A DNA stretch of 39,368 bases from JBKPCD01 sp046727175 (GTDB lineage Bacteria; Acidobacteriota; Vicinamibacteria; Vicinamibacterales; 2-12-FULL-66-21): contig JBKPCD010000206.1 of NCBI GenBank assembly GCA_046727175.1, forward strand, positions 1-39,368, read 5' to 3'. Below, piece by piece: positions 24,478-33,087 of the stretch (the stretch's first letter is position 1; the number at the start of each line of letters is the position of its first letter). The notes beneath the pieces are model-generated. The model was not told the origin of the DNA. It made no database searches and worked only from the letters and a program-made list of their open reading frames with translations. A program made the position numbers and the translations under genes.

Positions 24478-24480
24478 TGG

Positions 24481-24849
24481 CTAGCCGAACGACAACCGGC
24501 GCCCTGGGGGCCTGGTGAAGTATGAGACGAACAGGAGTCCCAGGAGCACCAGCGGCAGGCTCCATACCTGCGGCCCTTCGCCAGATGCGTACGCGGAGAT
24601 GAATGCCATCACCCACGTGAACGTCGCGCCCGCATAGGCCCACTCCTTGAGCCAGGCCATCCCTGGGACCAGCAAGACGATGGCCGCGGCCGGCTTCGCG
24701 ATTCCAAGAACGATCCGAAGGTGCTGCGGGTATCCGGCTTTGGCAAATCCCGAGACCACCTGTTCGCTCGCGGTGAGGTAGCTCAGCGCAAACAGCAGCA
24801 TCAATGAAGCAATCGCGGTGGTGGCCCAGTAAGCAATCGTTCGGACCAT
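24481..24849 (-). CDS. DoxX-family membrane protein
   Basis: The 122-residue protein has four hydrophobic helices: AYWATTAIASLMLLFALSYL, LRIVLGIAKPAAAIVLLVPG, AYAGATFTWVMAFISAYAS and SLPLVLLGLLFVSYFT. The FAKAGYPQHLRIVLGIAKPAAA stretch is typical of DoxX-like proteins. Members are often linked with redox or stress functions; no specific role can be assigned here. It is monocistronic and converges on the ABC ATPase gene. The 125 bp between it and the downstream ADOP gene contain nothing recognisable. Confidence 0.85.
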   Translation of the reverse strand: MVRTIAYWATTAIASLMLLFALSYLTASEQVVSGFAKAGYPQHLRIVLGIAKPAAAIVLLVPGMAWLKEWAYAGATFTWVMAFISAYASGEGPQVWSLPLVLLGLLFVSYFTRPPGRRLSFG

Positions 24850-24974
24850 GGACCCTCCAGTCGCACATTATCCCGCCAGGCTGCGTCGAAAGCGACGCCG
24901 GCGCTCGAGACGTCCTCAGAAATGCCTGAGACCGCGCGGAGCGATTTCGTGTTCCGAACACCAGGAGTAACGCG

Positions 24975-27629
24975 TTACTCCTGTCGCAGGGCCTCGAGAG
25001 GTTCGACCCGAGACGCCCGGCGGGCCGGCAGATAGGACGCCAGGCCTGCGACCGCGCACAATAATCCGAGAACAGCGCCGTACGTCGTTATGTCATTCGG
25101 CGTTACGCCAAAGAGCAGCGTCCTCAACGAGCGCAGCACAACGAACGAACCACCGACGCCAATCGCCGCGCCAATCGCGACGAGGCGAAGACCGCCACCG
25201 ACCACCGAACGCCTTAATCGTCCCAGTTGAGCGCCGAGAGCGATGCGGATGCCTATTTCCTTCGTGCGCTCGGTGACGAGGAACGCCAGCAGGCCGTAGA
25301 GACCCAGCGATGCAAGAAGGAGCCCGCTGACTGCAAACCCGCCTGACACGAGGGCGTTGAGCCGCTCGCGCGCGAGGCTTTCGGCAAGAGCGCCCTCCAA
25401 TGTTCGAATCTTCGTGACGGCAAGGTTCGGATCGAGGCGATGGACGGCCGCAGCGGCCGACGCGGCGATGGCTGACGGTCGGCTGGTCCGCACGAACAGC
25501 GTCATCGCGGTTTCAGCCATTTGCCGATGGCTGTAGAACACCGTCGGCTGCGCCTTGTCCCTGACCGATCCCTCGTTGACGTTGCTGACAACACCAATGA
25601 TGGGCGCGTAAGGATTCTTGTCCTCCATGAAGACCGACAGCGAGACAGAGAGCGGATCGGCGTCGGAGAGGTACGCTTTCGCAAACGCGTCGTTGACGAT
25701 GAACCCGGGTGCTGGATTCGCGTCGTCAGCAGGCGTGAATTCGCGTCCATGGACCACGGGGATGCGAAGCGTACGGAAGTATCCTGGGGTGACGACTCGA
25801 ATCACGGCGCTTGGCCGTTCGTTGATCGGTAGTTCGGGCGTACCGAGACGATGGAACACCGTCCGACCCCTCGGTGACCCGACGACCGCGAGGCTATCGG
25901 CCGCTGCGGCTGACTCGACACCCGGGACCGCTCGAATCGCGTCCAGCGCCTGCCGATAGAACTGAACCCTGCGCTCCGGCGTGTAGCGCGTACCGGGCAG
26001 CCCAACCTCCATCGTCAGTACGTCCCACTTGTCCAGACCTGTGTTGGCTCCATTCAATGCGATCAGTGTTCGCACGAGCAGTCCGGAACCGCACAGCAGC
26101 ATGACGGTCATGGCGACCTGACAGACGACAAGCGTCTGCCGGACCCGAGGCGCATTCGTCACGGTCAATCCGCTCGTGCGGATTGATCCGACGATTGATT
26201 CGCGCGCGACCAGCGCGGCAGGGACCATTCCCACGACCAAGCCGGTGAGCATGGAGAGCCCAACCGTATACAGCAGCACGCGCAGATCGATCGACAGGCT
26301 GTCCACACGGAGCAGGTCCGCGGGCGCGAATGCGACAAGCGCGTCGAGGCTCCAGCGCGCCAGCACGATCCCGAGCGCACCGCCCACGGTTGCAAGCAGG
26401 AGGCCCTCCACGAGCAACTGTCGCACGATGGCCACCCGTCCGGCACCAAGCGACATTCGGATGGCGATTTCGCGCCGGCGCGTCGCGGCCCGTGCCAGGA
26501 GCAGATTGGCCACGTTGAAGCAGGCAATCGCGAGCAGGACACCGACAGCGCCGTACAGAACGAGCAGCGACGAGTGGACCTGGCCGGTCAGCTCCTCCCG
26601 CAACGGAAACAGCGCCACCGAAGTGTTCTCGTTGAACGAATACGTCTGTGCCAGCCGCTGAGCGATGCCTTCCATCTCGGCCTGCGCGCTCCTCGTTGTC
26701 GCTCCCGCCTGACGCCTGGCGACTACGTTCAGGAACCGTCCAGCCGTTTCGCGCCACGGCTCATTTCGATCGAGCCGAAACCCGCTCCAGAGATCGTTCT
26801 CCCGATCGATGAAACGGAATCCGGCCGGCATCACGCCGATGATTTCCGCGGGGTTGTCGTTCAACCTGATGACATGGCCGATCACACTCGGGTCGCCGCC
26901 AAAACGTCCCCGCCACAGTCCATGGCTGAGCACGACGACGCTAGGCGCATTCGGCCGGTCGTCCTCATCCGAGATGGTTCGACCTAGCAGCGGCGTAACG
27001 CCAAGCAACGGAAAGAACTCCGAGGACACGAGCTGTGCGCTCACGCGCAGGGGCTCGCCGACGCCCGTCAACGTGAACGATGAGGACCGCCATGCGGCGA
27101 GGGTGTTCAGCGTCCGGCTCTCGCGCTGCCAGTCGAGCCAGTTGGCTGGAGAGACGCCGTTGCGTGTGCGGCCGACCGTGACCTGCGCGAGTCCGAAGCG
27201 GGGCCGGGTTTCATAGATCGTGAGCAGTTCCTCACCGTTGGGATACGGAAGTGGGCGGAGCAGCAGCTGATCGATCACCGAGAAGACGGCGGTATTGCCG
27301 CCGATGCCAAGCGCAAGCGTGAGCACGACGGCGATCGTGAAGCCCGGGTTCCTCCGCAGTCCCCGCGCCATATGCCTGACGTCTCGCGCGAGATTCTCGA
27401 TGACCGGAGCACTCCGGACGTCGTGCCCCTGTTCCTTCAACCGTCTGATGTTGGCGAAACGCACGCGGGGCGCTCGCTGCGCGTCCAGCTCGCTCAACCG
27501 CGTTCGAACGTACTCGCGGGCGATCGACTTGCGATGAAACGTCATCTCGCGATCCATGTCGCGGTCGCGAGCGCGCCATTTGAAGATCGCGATCAGCAGC
27601 CGCAGGAAACGCTGCGGACGGAATGGCAT
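24975..27629 (-). CDS. ADOP-type ABC permease (MacB/FtsX-like), full length
   Basis: This is an intact 884-residue permease. ATG 27629 is chosen because the family N-terminus starts there (MPFRPQRFLRLLIAIFKWRA) and GGGAG lies 6 bp upstream; the longer open frame upstream translates a repeat and a regulator stump. It has RHMARGLRRNPGF, helix 1 (FTIAVVLTLALGIGGNTAVFS), the first periplasmic domain (VVVLSHGLWRGRFGGDP, VIRLNDNPAEIIGVMPAGF), the first FtsX domain (LLAIACFNVANLLLARAATRRREIAIRMSLGAG), a second helix and periplasmic domain, and a final FtsX domain ending ARRASRVEPLEALRQE. The upstream padR appears to be destroyed, so it may now be unregulated. Confidence 0.93.
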   Translation of the reverse strand: MPFRPQRFLRLLIAIFKWRARDRDMDREMTFHRKSIAREYVRTRLSELDAQRAPRVRFANIRRLKEQGHDVRSAPVIENLARDVRHMARGLRRNPGFTIAVVLTLALGIGGNTAVFSVIDQLLLRPLPYPNGEELLTIYETRPRFGLAQVTVGRTRNGVSPANWLDWQRESRTLNTLAAWRSSSFTLTGVGEPLRVSAQLVSSEFFPLLGVTPLLGRTISDEDDRPNAPSVVVLSHGLWRGRFGGDPSVIGHVIRLNDNPAEIIGVMPAGFRFIDRENDLWSGFRLDRNEPWRETAGRFLNVVARRQAGATTRSAQAEMEGIAQRLAQTYSFNENTSVALFPLREELTGQVHSSLLVLYGAVGVLLAIACFNVANLLLARAATRRREIAIRMSLGAGRVAIVRQLLVEGLLLATVGGALGIVLARWSLDALVAFAPADLLRVDSLSIDLRVLLYTVGLSMLTGLVVGMVPAALVARESIVGSIRTSGLTVTNAPRVRQTLVVCQVAMTVMLLCGSGLLVRTLIALNGANTGLDKWDVLTMEVGLPGTRYTPERRVQFYRQALDAIRAVPGVESAAAADSLAVVGSPRGRTVFHRLGTPELPINERPSAVIRVVTPGYFRTLRIPVVHGREFTPADDANPAPGFIVNDAFAKAYLSDADPLSVSLSVFMEDKNPYAPIIGVVSNVNEGSVRDKAQPTVFYSHRQMAETAMTLFVRTSRPSAIAASAAAAVHRLDPNLAVTKIRTLEGALAESLARERLNALVSGGFAVSGLLLASLGLYGLLAFLVTERTKEIGIRIALGAQLGRLRRSVVGGGLRLVAIGAAIGVGGSFVVLRSLRTLLFGVTPNDITTYGAVLGLLCAVAGLASYLPARRASRVEPLEALRQE

Positions 27630-27630
27630 G

Positions 27631-27743
27631 TCACGCTCCCTGTCCGATGGTGCGAAGCACTCTGGTGACGGCCTTCGACAGCCGTAGCCAGCCTTCCAGC
27701 TCCGCATCGTGGGCTCGTTCGAGCTGGGGACGACAGCGATCAG
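27631..27743 (-). pseudogene. padR stump, 3' end only
   Basis: The minus strand reads RPQLERAHDAELEGWLRLSK followed by AVTRVLRTIGQGA and a stop at 27631, two bases from the permease start. This resembles the C-terminal end of ADOP-linked PadR proteins (an ExxxWxxLxxAVxRVLR helix). The sequence upstream is replaced by the two-hairpin element beginning at about 27765. Only the last 35 or so residues of an expected 110 remain. The reading is suggestive rather than proven. Confidence 0.55.
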
Positions 27744-27764
27744 AGGATACGATGAAGCGGTCGC

Positions 27765-27890
27765 TAGCAGGCCGCTGAAAAGTGCCGGCCTGATGGGAAA
27801 TGGCAAATGGGAGATGGCACATTGCCCCGTGTTTTCCCATTTCCGATTTCCCATCTCCCATTCAGGATGCGTTTTTCAGCATCCTGCCAG
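27765..27890 (+). repeat. composite two-hairpin repeat element, copy 2
   Basis: Hairpin one is CAGGCCGC (27768-27775) with CCGGCCTG (27785-27792, one mismatch). Hairpin two is CAGGATGC (27863-27870) with GCATCCTG (27879-27886), perfect with an 8-base loop. Between them AATGGGAGATGG (27806-27817) pairs perfectly with CCATCTCCCATT (27851-27862), inside GGGAAATGG-type repeats, so the whole unit can fold into a three-stem structure. It is the same element as 15493-15603 in the other orientation. It starts where the padR stump ends. Confidence 0.9.
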
Positions 27891-27932
27891 GTGTAGGGTC
27901 AACGTGAGCGTCTGTCACAGGAGCCGACTTGC

Positions 27933-28988
27933 ATGGGACGCAAATGGCGAGTGGCGGTCCTCGGGCTCGGTCATTGGTACTCGGCATACGGACTTGCCCG
28001 CGCGCTCCGCGAGTATCCGGGCGCCGAGCTGGTCGCCGCCGCGTGGGATAACGAGGCGCAACTCGCCGAGTTCACGACGACCTTCGGAATCACGGGCTAC
28101 GCCGACTATCGCGAACTGCTCCGACGAGAGCACGTGGACATCGTCCACATCGCGCCGTCTGTCTCGCGAATGGCTGAACTGGCCATTGCGTCGGCTCGAG
28201 AAGGCAAGCACATCGTGCTCGGCAAACCGATGGCGATGACCGTCGAGGAAGCGGACCGAATGGTCGACGAAATCGATCGCGCAGGCGTCGTGTGTCTGCC
28301 GTTCCAGGGGATCATGCGTCTGCGCGGAGCGGAGCTGAAGAAGCGCGTCGACGATGGCGTGATTGGCGAAGTAATCCTCGTGCACCAGACCTGTCGCTGG
28401 TCGATCGCCGAAGACTGGTACCAGTCCGGCACGCCCGGCTGGTTTGCGGATCCGCGGCACGTCCCCGGGGGCGCGTTCATCGACGAGGGCATCTACTGGA
28501 TCGACTTCTTCAGATGGTTGTCGTCGAGCGAGGTCGTGCAGGTCGGCGCGAGAATGGCGAACCTCGTGCACAAGGACATCGGGGTCGAAGACTGGGGATT
28601 GGCGACGTTCACCTTCGCGAATGGTATGCTGGCGACGCTCGAGGCCTCGTGGACGATTACGGCGCCCCGCACGAGCAGTCCATCGCCGAAACAAAACAGC
28701 GTCGTCCGATCCGAGATTATCGGCACGCGCGGAGAGATCATCGATCAGTGGTTTCGGATGCCCGGCCGCGCGGTACTTGCAGCCGGCGCAGGCGACTGGG
28801 TGTTCGAACGGCAATCCGAAGAGCCTTACGCGCCAGCGGCGCCGTTCCCCCTCAATCACCTCATCGAGTGCCTGGAGCACAAGCGGCAGCCGGTCGCCAC
28901 AATCCACGACGCGCGCCGGTCGTTCGTCGTCGCGATGGCTGCGTACGAATCGGCTCGAGAGAAGCGAACAATCGCCGTGTCGGGGTGA
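27933..28988 (+). CDS. Gfo/Idh/MocA-family oxidoreductase
   Basis: The 351-residue protein has an N-terminal NAD(P)-binding fold (VAVLGLGHWYSAYG, then DIVHIAPSVSRMAELAIASAREGKHIVLGKP) and the C-terminal alpha/beta domain of the family (GVIGEVILVHQ, AFIDEGIYWIDFFRWL). Two usual hallmarks are altered. The EKP motif reads GKP with Lys98 kept, and in the GG-x-DxGxHxxD motif the His is replaced by Tyr188, while Asp184 and Asp191 stay. This could mean a changed substrate or chemistry. AGGAG lies 9 bp before the ATG. It is followed 33 bp later by a co-directional hydrolase. Confidence 0.92.
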   Translation: MGRKWRVAVLGLGHWYSAYGLARALREYPGAELVAAAWDNEAQLAEFTTTFGITGYADYRELLRREHVDIVHIAPSVSRMAELAIASAREGKHIVLGKPMAMTVEEADRMVDEIDRAGVVCLPFQGIMRLRGAELKKRVDDGVIGEVILVHQTCRWSIAEDWYQSGTPGWFADPRHVPGGAFIDEGIYWIDFFRWLSSSEVVQVGARMANLVHKDIGVEDWGLATFTFANGMLATLEASWTITAPRTSSPSPKQNSVVRSEIIGTRGEIIDQWFRMPGRAVLAAGAGDWVFERQSEEPYAPAAPFPLNHLIECLEHKRQPVATIHDARRSFVVAMAAYESAREKRTIAVSG

Positions 28989-29021
28989 GATCGGCGGACA
29001 GGATTGTAGTACGCTGCGCGA

Positions 29022-30374
29022 ATGCGTCGGTGGATTGCGATCGGCGCGACTGTCGCCATAGTCGTTCTTGGAGCCGCATTCGCGCGCTCCGCGTGGCAGG
29101 CTCCCAGCGTGGGCCCCGTCGACGAGAAGACTCTTCGCGAGTACACCGGGGTCTACCAATGGGATCCGGACGCGTTTTTGTATCTCCAGATGTGGAAGGA
29201 ATTCAGCGGGTTCGACAAGCCGAGTCGGCTCGTCGCCTTTGACGAATCCGGCGAGGTTCGGACTCTTTATTCGACCGAACCCGATCGATTCTTCGCCGGC
29301 CCTGGCGTCGCAGTCGCGACCTCCGTCGAATCACGAATCGAATTCCGGCGCGACGGCGCGGGCAAGATCATTTCGCTGACCTGGCGACGTGAAGGTGCCG
29401 GTCCGCGTACGGCGCGACGCGTCGAGATTGAGAGGCGTCACGATGTTCGCTTCGCGAGCGGCGACATTCAGCTGGCGGGAACGCTGATCAATCCGGCCAC
29501 CAGCGGCAAACATCCGGCAATCATCGTCGTGCACGGCTCAGGCCCCGAGGATCGCGAGCACATGCTTCCGTTCGCGCGGTTCCTGGTCCGCCACGGCATA
29601 GCGGTCCTCGGCTATGACAAGCGCGGCGTCGGCGAATCGACGGGCGACTGGAACGTCGCCTCCTTCGACGACCTGGCCGGTGACGTCGTCGCTGCGTTCG
29701 AATACCTGAAGACGCGGGACGATATCGATCCTGCGCAGGTCGGGCTGATCGGCGTCAGTCAGGCGGGATGGATCATGCCGCTCGCGGCTGTTCGAGCGAA
29801 GGATTTTGCGTTTCTCATCAGCATCTCCGGCGCCGGCGTCCCAGGCGCGGAGACAACGATCGATCAGGCTCAGAACGAAATGACGATGACCGGCATGCCT
29901 GCGGAGGCGGTGGAGCAGATCGTCGGCCTGATGAAGCTGCAGTACCAATTCGCGCGAACCGGCCAGGGCTGGGACGACTACGCATCAACCCGCGAGAAGC
30001 TCGCTGCGAAAATGGGACAGCCGCCCGACATCTTTCCTGCGACGCAGGACCATCCGTATTGGCAATTCATCAAGCGGCTGTACTTCTACGATCCGGCGCC
30101 GACGCTCCGCCGGCTTCAGCTGCCGGCGCTTGCAATCTGGGGAGAACTGGACAACAACATCCTTGCGGAAAAGAACAAAGCTGCCTGGGAGGCCGCTCTC
30201 AGAGCTGGTGGCAACCGCGATTACACGCTGCGCATTCTTCCGAAGGCCAATCACGATCAGTTCGAGGCGAAGACCGGCAGCAACGCGGAGATGCCGACAC
30301 TGCGCGGATTCGTGCCGGCGTACTTCACGACGATTCAGGAGTGGCTCGCGAAACGGACCAAGGGCTTCCAATGA
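29022..30374 (+). CDS. exported alpha/beta hydrolase
   Basis: The 450-residue protein starts with a signal peptide (WIAIGATVAIVVLGAAFARSA), then a domain of about 110 residues before the hydrolase core (YTGVYQWDPDAFLYLQMW, RIEFRRDGAGKIISLTW). The core has PAIIVVHGSGPEDREH, the nucleophile elbow GVSQAG (Ser246), a candidate Asp in WGELDNN and the His in KANHDQFEAKT. It resembles periplasmic esterase/peptidase hydrolases that act on acylated or peptide substrates; specificity unknown. It follows the oxidoreductase and overlaps the next gene by four bases (ATGA), so the three are probably one operon. Confidence 0.88.
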   Translation: MRRWIAIGATVAIVVLGAAFARSAWQAPSVGPVDEKTLREYTGVYQWDPDAFLYLQMWKEFSGFDKPSRLVAFDESGEVRTLYSTEPDRFFAGPGVAVATSVESRIEFRRDGAGKIISLTWRREGAGPRTARRVEIERRHDVRFASGDIQLAGTLINPATSGKHPAIIVVHGSGPEDREHMLPFARFLVRHGIAVLGYDKRGVGESTGDWNVASFDDLAGDVVAAFEYLKTRDDIDPAQVGLIGVSQAGWIMPLAAVRAKDFAFLISISGAGVPGAETTIDQAQNEMTMTGMPAEAVEQIVGLMKLQYQFARTGQGWDDYASTREKLAAKMGQPPDIFPATQDHPYWQFIKRLYFYDPAPTLRRLQLPALAIWGELDNNILAEKNKAAWEAALRAGGNRDYTLRILPKANHDQFEAKTGSNAEMPTLRGFVPAYFTTIQEWLAKRTKGFQ

Positions 30375-31579
30375 TGATGTCCAACACACCTCGAATCGCT
30401 CTGCTCTTCGCGTGTGGGTTCGTCGCGTTTGAATTGACTGGCGTTGGCGCCGGTCGTCAGCAGAGTGCGGCCGCCCCGCCCGCACTGACATTCCGCGCAC
30501 AGGAGATCGCGACGAACTTCGGTGTGGGCTACGCCGTCGTTCCGGGCGATGTCAACGGCGACGGTCAGATGGACATCCTCGCCATCAACGCGACGGATCT
30601 CGTGTGGTTCAAGGCACCGACCTGGGAGAAGAACGTGATCCTCACCGCCGGTGCGACGACGGCCGACAACGTCACGCTCGCGCCGAACGACATCGATGGC
30701 GACGGACGTCTCGACATCGCACTCGGCGCCGGCTGGACGCGGGAGAACACGGGAACGCTCCAGTGGGTTCGTCAGAACGCACCCGGCGCAACTCCGGCGT
30801 GGGAGGTCTTTCCGATCTCCGCGGAGCCGACGCTGCACCGCATTCGCTGGGCGGACGTCGACGGTGACGGCAAAAAGGAACTGATCGTCGCGCCGCTCCA
30901 CGGCAAAGGTGCAAAGGGACCCGACTGGGACGGCCCGAGCGCGCGTCTTCTCGTGTTCAGACCGCCAGCGAACCCGCGAACGGACCCGTGGCCGATGGAA
31001 GTCGCCGGCGAAGCCAATCACATCCAGCACAACTTCCTGGCCATGAATCTCGACAGCGATCCACAAGAGGAGGTCGTCACGGCGAGCAAGGAAGGGTTGA
31101 CCGCCTGGAAGCGAAAGTCCGACGGGACGTGGTCGCACACGCTGATCGGCGAAGGAGCGCCCGGTGAAGTAAAGCTCGGTCAGGTGGACAAACGGCGAAT
31201 GCTCGCCTCGGTCGAGCCCTGGCATGGCGCAGGAATCGTGATTTACGCGGAGAAACCCGGCGTGTGGGCGAAGACGACGATCGAATCAGCGCTGACCGAA
31301 GGCCACGCGCTCGGCTGGGCGGACTTCGACGGCGACGGCAACGACGAGCTCGCTGTCGGCTGGCGCGGCGCACCCAAGCCAGGCCTCGCGATTTACATGG
31401 TCAATCGCGACGGCACGCTGAAATCGAAGATGATGGTGGACGACGGCGGGATGGCGACCGAGGATCTGATCGTGGGCGACTTCAACGGCGACAAGAAGCC
31501 CGACATCGTTGCGTCGGGCCGCTCGACGCGTAACGTGAAGATCTACTGGAACGAGAACACGGCCAGCAAAGCACGATAG
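30371..31579 (+). CDS. exported FG-GAP/VCBS repeat protein
   Basis: The 402-residue protein starts with a signal peptide (IALLFACGFVAFELTGVGA) and five or so FG-GAP/VCBS-type repeats. Each has a calcium-loop motif: DVNGDGQMDI, DIDGDGRLDI, DVDGDGKKEL, DFDGDGNDEL and DFNGDKKPDI. Together they predict a beta-propeller used for binding at the surface or in the periplasm. ATG 30371 overlaps the stop of the upstream hydrolase; two further in-frame ATG codons follow. Its role is probably linked to that of the upstream hydrolase and oxidoreductase. Confidence 0.9.
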   Translation: MMMSNTPRIALLFACGFVAFELTGVGAGRQQSAAAPPALTFRAQEIATNFGVGYAVVPGDVNGDGQMDILAINATDLVWFKAPTWEKNVILTAGATTADNVTLAPNDIDGDGRLDIALGAGWTRENTGTLQWVRQNAPGATPAWEVFPISAEPTLHRIRWADVDGDGKKELIVAPLHGKGAKGPDWDGPSARLLVFRPPANPRTDPWPMEVAGEANHIQHNFLAMNLDSDPQEEVVTASKEGLTAWKRKSDGTWSHTLIGEGAPGEVKLGQVDKRRMLASVEPWHGAGIVIYAEKPGVWAKTTIESALTEGHALGWADFDGDGNDELAVGWRGAPKPGLAIYMVNRDGTLKSKMMVDDGGMATEDLIVGDFNGDKKPDIVASGRSTRNVKIYWNENTASKAR

Positions 31580-31582
31580 CGT

Positions 31583-31725
31583 TAGGCGCGCCAGTGGCGC
31601 GCCCCGCCGGAGCGGAGCGGGGCGAAGGGGCCCCGCGAGCGACGGCGACCGGGGTCCCCGGCGCGCGTGTTCTGCGCGCTGGGGTGGCGATGGGGGGTCC
31701 GGCGGGGCGAAGCCCCCCGGTCAAG
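31583..31725. repeat. GC-rich hairpin cluster between convergent genes
   Basis: GGCGCGCC occurs twice (31585-31592 and 31596-31603) and is itself palindromic. GGGGC-GAA-GCCCC at 31704-31716 forms a short hairpin next to the porin-like gene's stop. The rest holds runs such as GGGGCCCCGCG and CCGGGGTCCCCGG. It lies between the stops of the FG-GAP protein and the outer-membrane protein and may serve as a bidirectional terminator, though without a T-run. Confidence 0.6.
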
Positions 31726-31726
31726 A

Positions 31727-33049
31727 TCAGAACGCCCACTCGACCCCGACCAACGGGGCTATCCGATCCGACAGGCCATTCTGCGCGAGGTTGAACAGCA
31801 GGTTGAAATCGATGAGGACGCGCGGGGCGACGTTCGCCTTGAACCCCAGCGCCCCATCGGCCCTCCAGTAGGATCCGGTCGCGAACCGAATGTCGGGCAG
31901 ACTTGCCGTGCCGGCCACGCCGCTCGCGACCAGGGTGTACGTGGAAAGGCGCGGAGAATCCAGGACACGCTGCCCGAGCACGTCGAACACGATACTGAAG
32001 CGGTTGTTCAAGCTGAGATCGCTGCCAATCGCGTAGAGGAACTGATCGGGAAGATCGGCCTCGACATCGTTGCGAGCGTCGCCGGCCAGCACGCTGCGGC
32101 CATTCCACTGGTACGAGAGATTGGCGTGGGGTGCAAAGGCCCGGTAAGACGCCGAAAACGCGGCGAATGGCCTGACGGCTGCTGCACCCGTACCCAGCAG
32201 GTTCAGCTCGTCGCCGGTCGGCAATCTCACGTCGACGCCGGCGGCAAACGCGCGCTGGCCCTCACGCATCAACGTGGCCTTCGCGCGGAGCAGCAGATCG
32301 CCGAGTCCCGCAGCGGATCCCTCGATGAAGTATTGATGTGTCGATCCGTACCCGCCAATGGCGAGGTCGTCGCGAAAGTAGTGCACCGTCAGATTGCTGC
32401 CGGTGCCAAGCCGATGAATCGTTGCATTCGAGAGCAGCGACAACCGCGTCCTGACTGCGGGCACTGCCAGTGACACGTCGACGCGATCGGTGACTCCATA
32501 CGTCAATGCGCCCGTGAACTGGTTGACGCTCGGCTCGATCGCATTCATCGTCGACACGACGTCGGCGCGGCCGCCGCCGGCCTCGAATCCGTCATGGCGG
32601 AAGACCGCAGGCACGGCCCTGAGAGGGACGCCATCGAGGTGATCGAACGAGAAGAACTGGTAACTGAAGCCGAGCGCGATCCGGCCGCGGCCGATCGTCT
32701 CGGCGCGGTCGGAAAGGATCGGCCCGAAGCTGTTCGTCGATCGCACGAACGTGCCGGTCGCGGAATCGAACTTGTACGTGAATCCCGAAGCTGGCGACGG
32801 CAGCGGCACGGACGTGAGCTGACTGGTCAAGGCGATGTTGACGAGACGGAAATCCGACTGGAACGAGCTGTTGAAATGAGCCGCGTGGGTGCTGCCATCG
32901 AGCAGCACGTCATCGCTGTTCAGCACCAGGCCGTTCGGTCCGTAGATGTCCTGAAAGAGAGTCGCGAGCGACGGCGAGTGGGTTTGTGCGAGTGCAGGCA
33001 CCGTCGACAGCAGACCGCATACACACACTGCCGTTGTGATTCTCTGCAT
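31727..33049 (-). CDS. outer-membrane beta-barrel protein
   Basis: The 440-residue protein has a signal peptide (ITTAVCVCGLLSTVPALAQ) and a body of alternating polar/hydrophobic strands ending in a terminal Phe (LVGVEWAF), the classic outer-membrane insertion signal. Strands such as RGRIALGFSYQFFSF, FTGALTYGVTDRVDVSLAVPA, AFAAGVDVRLPTGDELNLLG and PHANLSYQWNGRS resemble the phenol-degradation MetA-like transporters. ATG 33049 has AAGGA 7 bp upstream. The Ser/Thr kinase gene ends 38 bp before it on the same strand, so the two may be co-transcribed. Confidence 0.82.
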   Translation of the reverse strand: MQRITTAVCVCGLLSTVPALAQTHSPSLATLFQDIYGPNGLVLNSDDVLLDGSTHAAHFNSSFQSDFRLVNIALTSQLTSVPLPSPASGFTYKFDSATGTFVRSTNSFGPILSDRAETIGRGRIALGFSYQFFSFDHLDGVPLRAVPAVFRHDGFEAGGGRADVVSTMNAIEPSVNQFTGALTYGVTDRVDVSLAVPAVRTRLSLLSNATIHRLGTGSNLTVHYFRDDLAIGGYGSTHQYFIEGSAAGLGDLLLRAKATLMREGQRAFAAGVDVRLPTGDELNLLGTGAAAVRPFAAFSASYRAFAPHANLSYQWNGRSVLAGDARNDVEADLPDQFLYAIGSDLSLNNRFSIVFDVLGQRVLDSPRLSTYTLVASGVAGTASLPDIRFATGSYWRADGALGFKANVAPRVLIDFNLLFNLAQNGLSDRIAPLVGVEWAF

Positions 33050-33087
33050 GATGCATCCTTTTCGGGGTTACAGCCCACGCGCACCGC

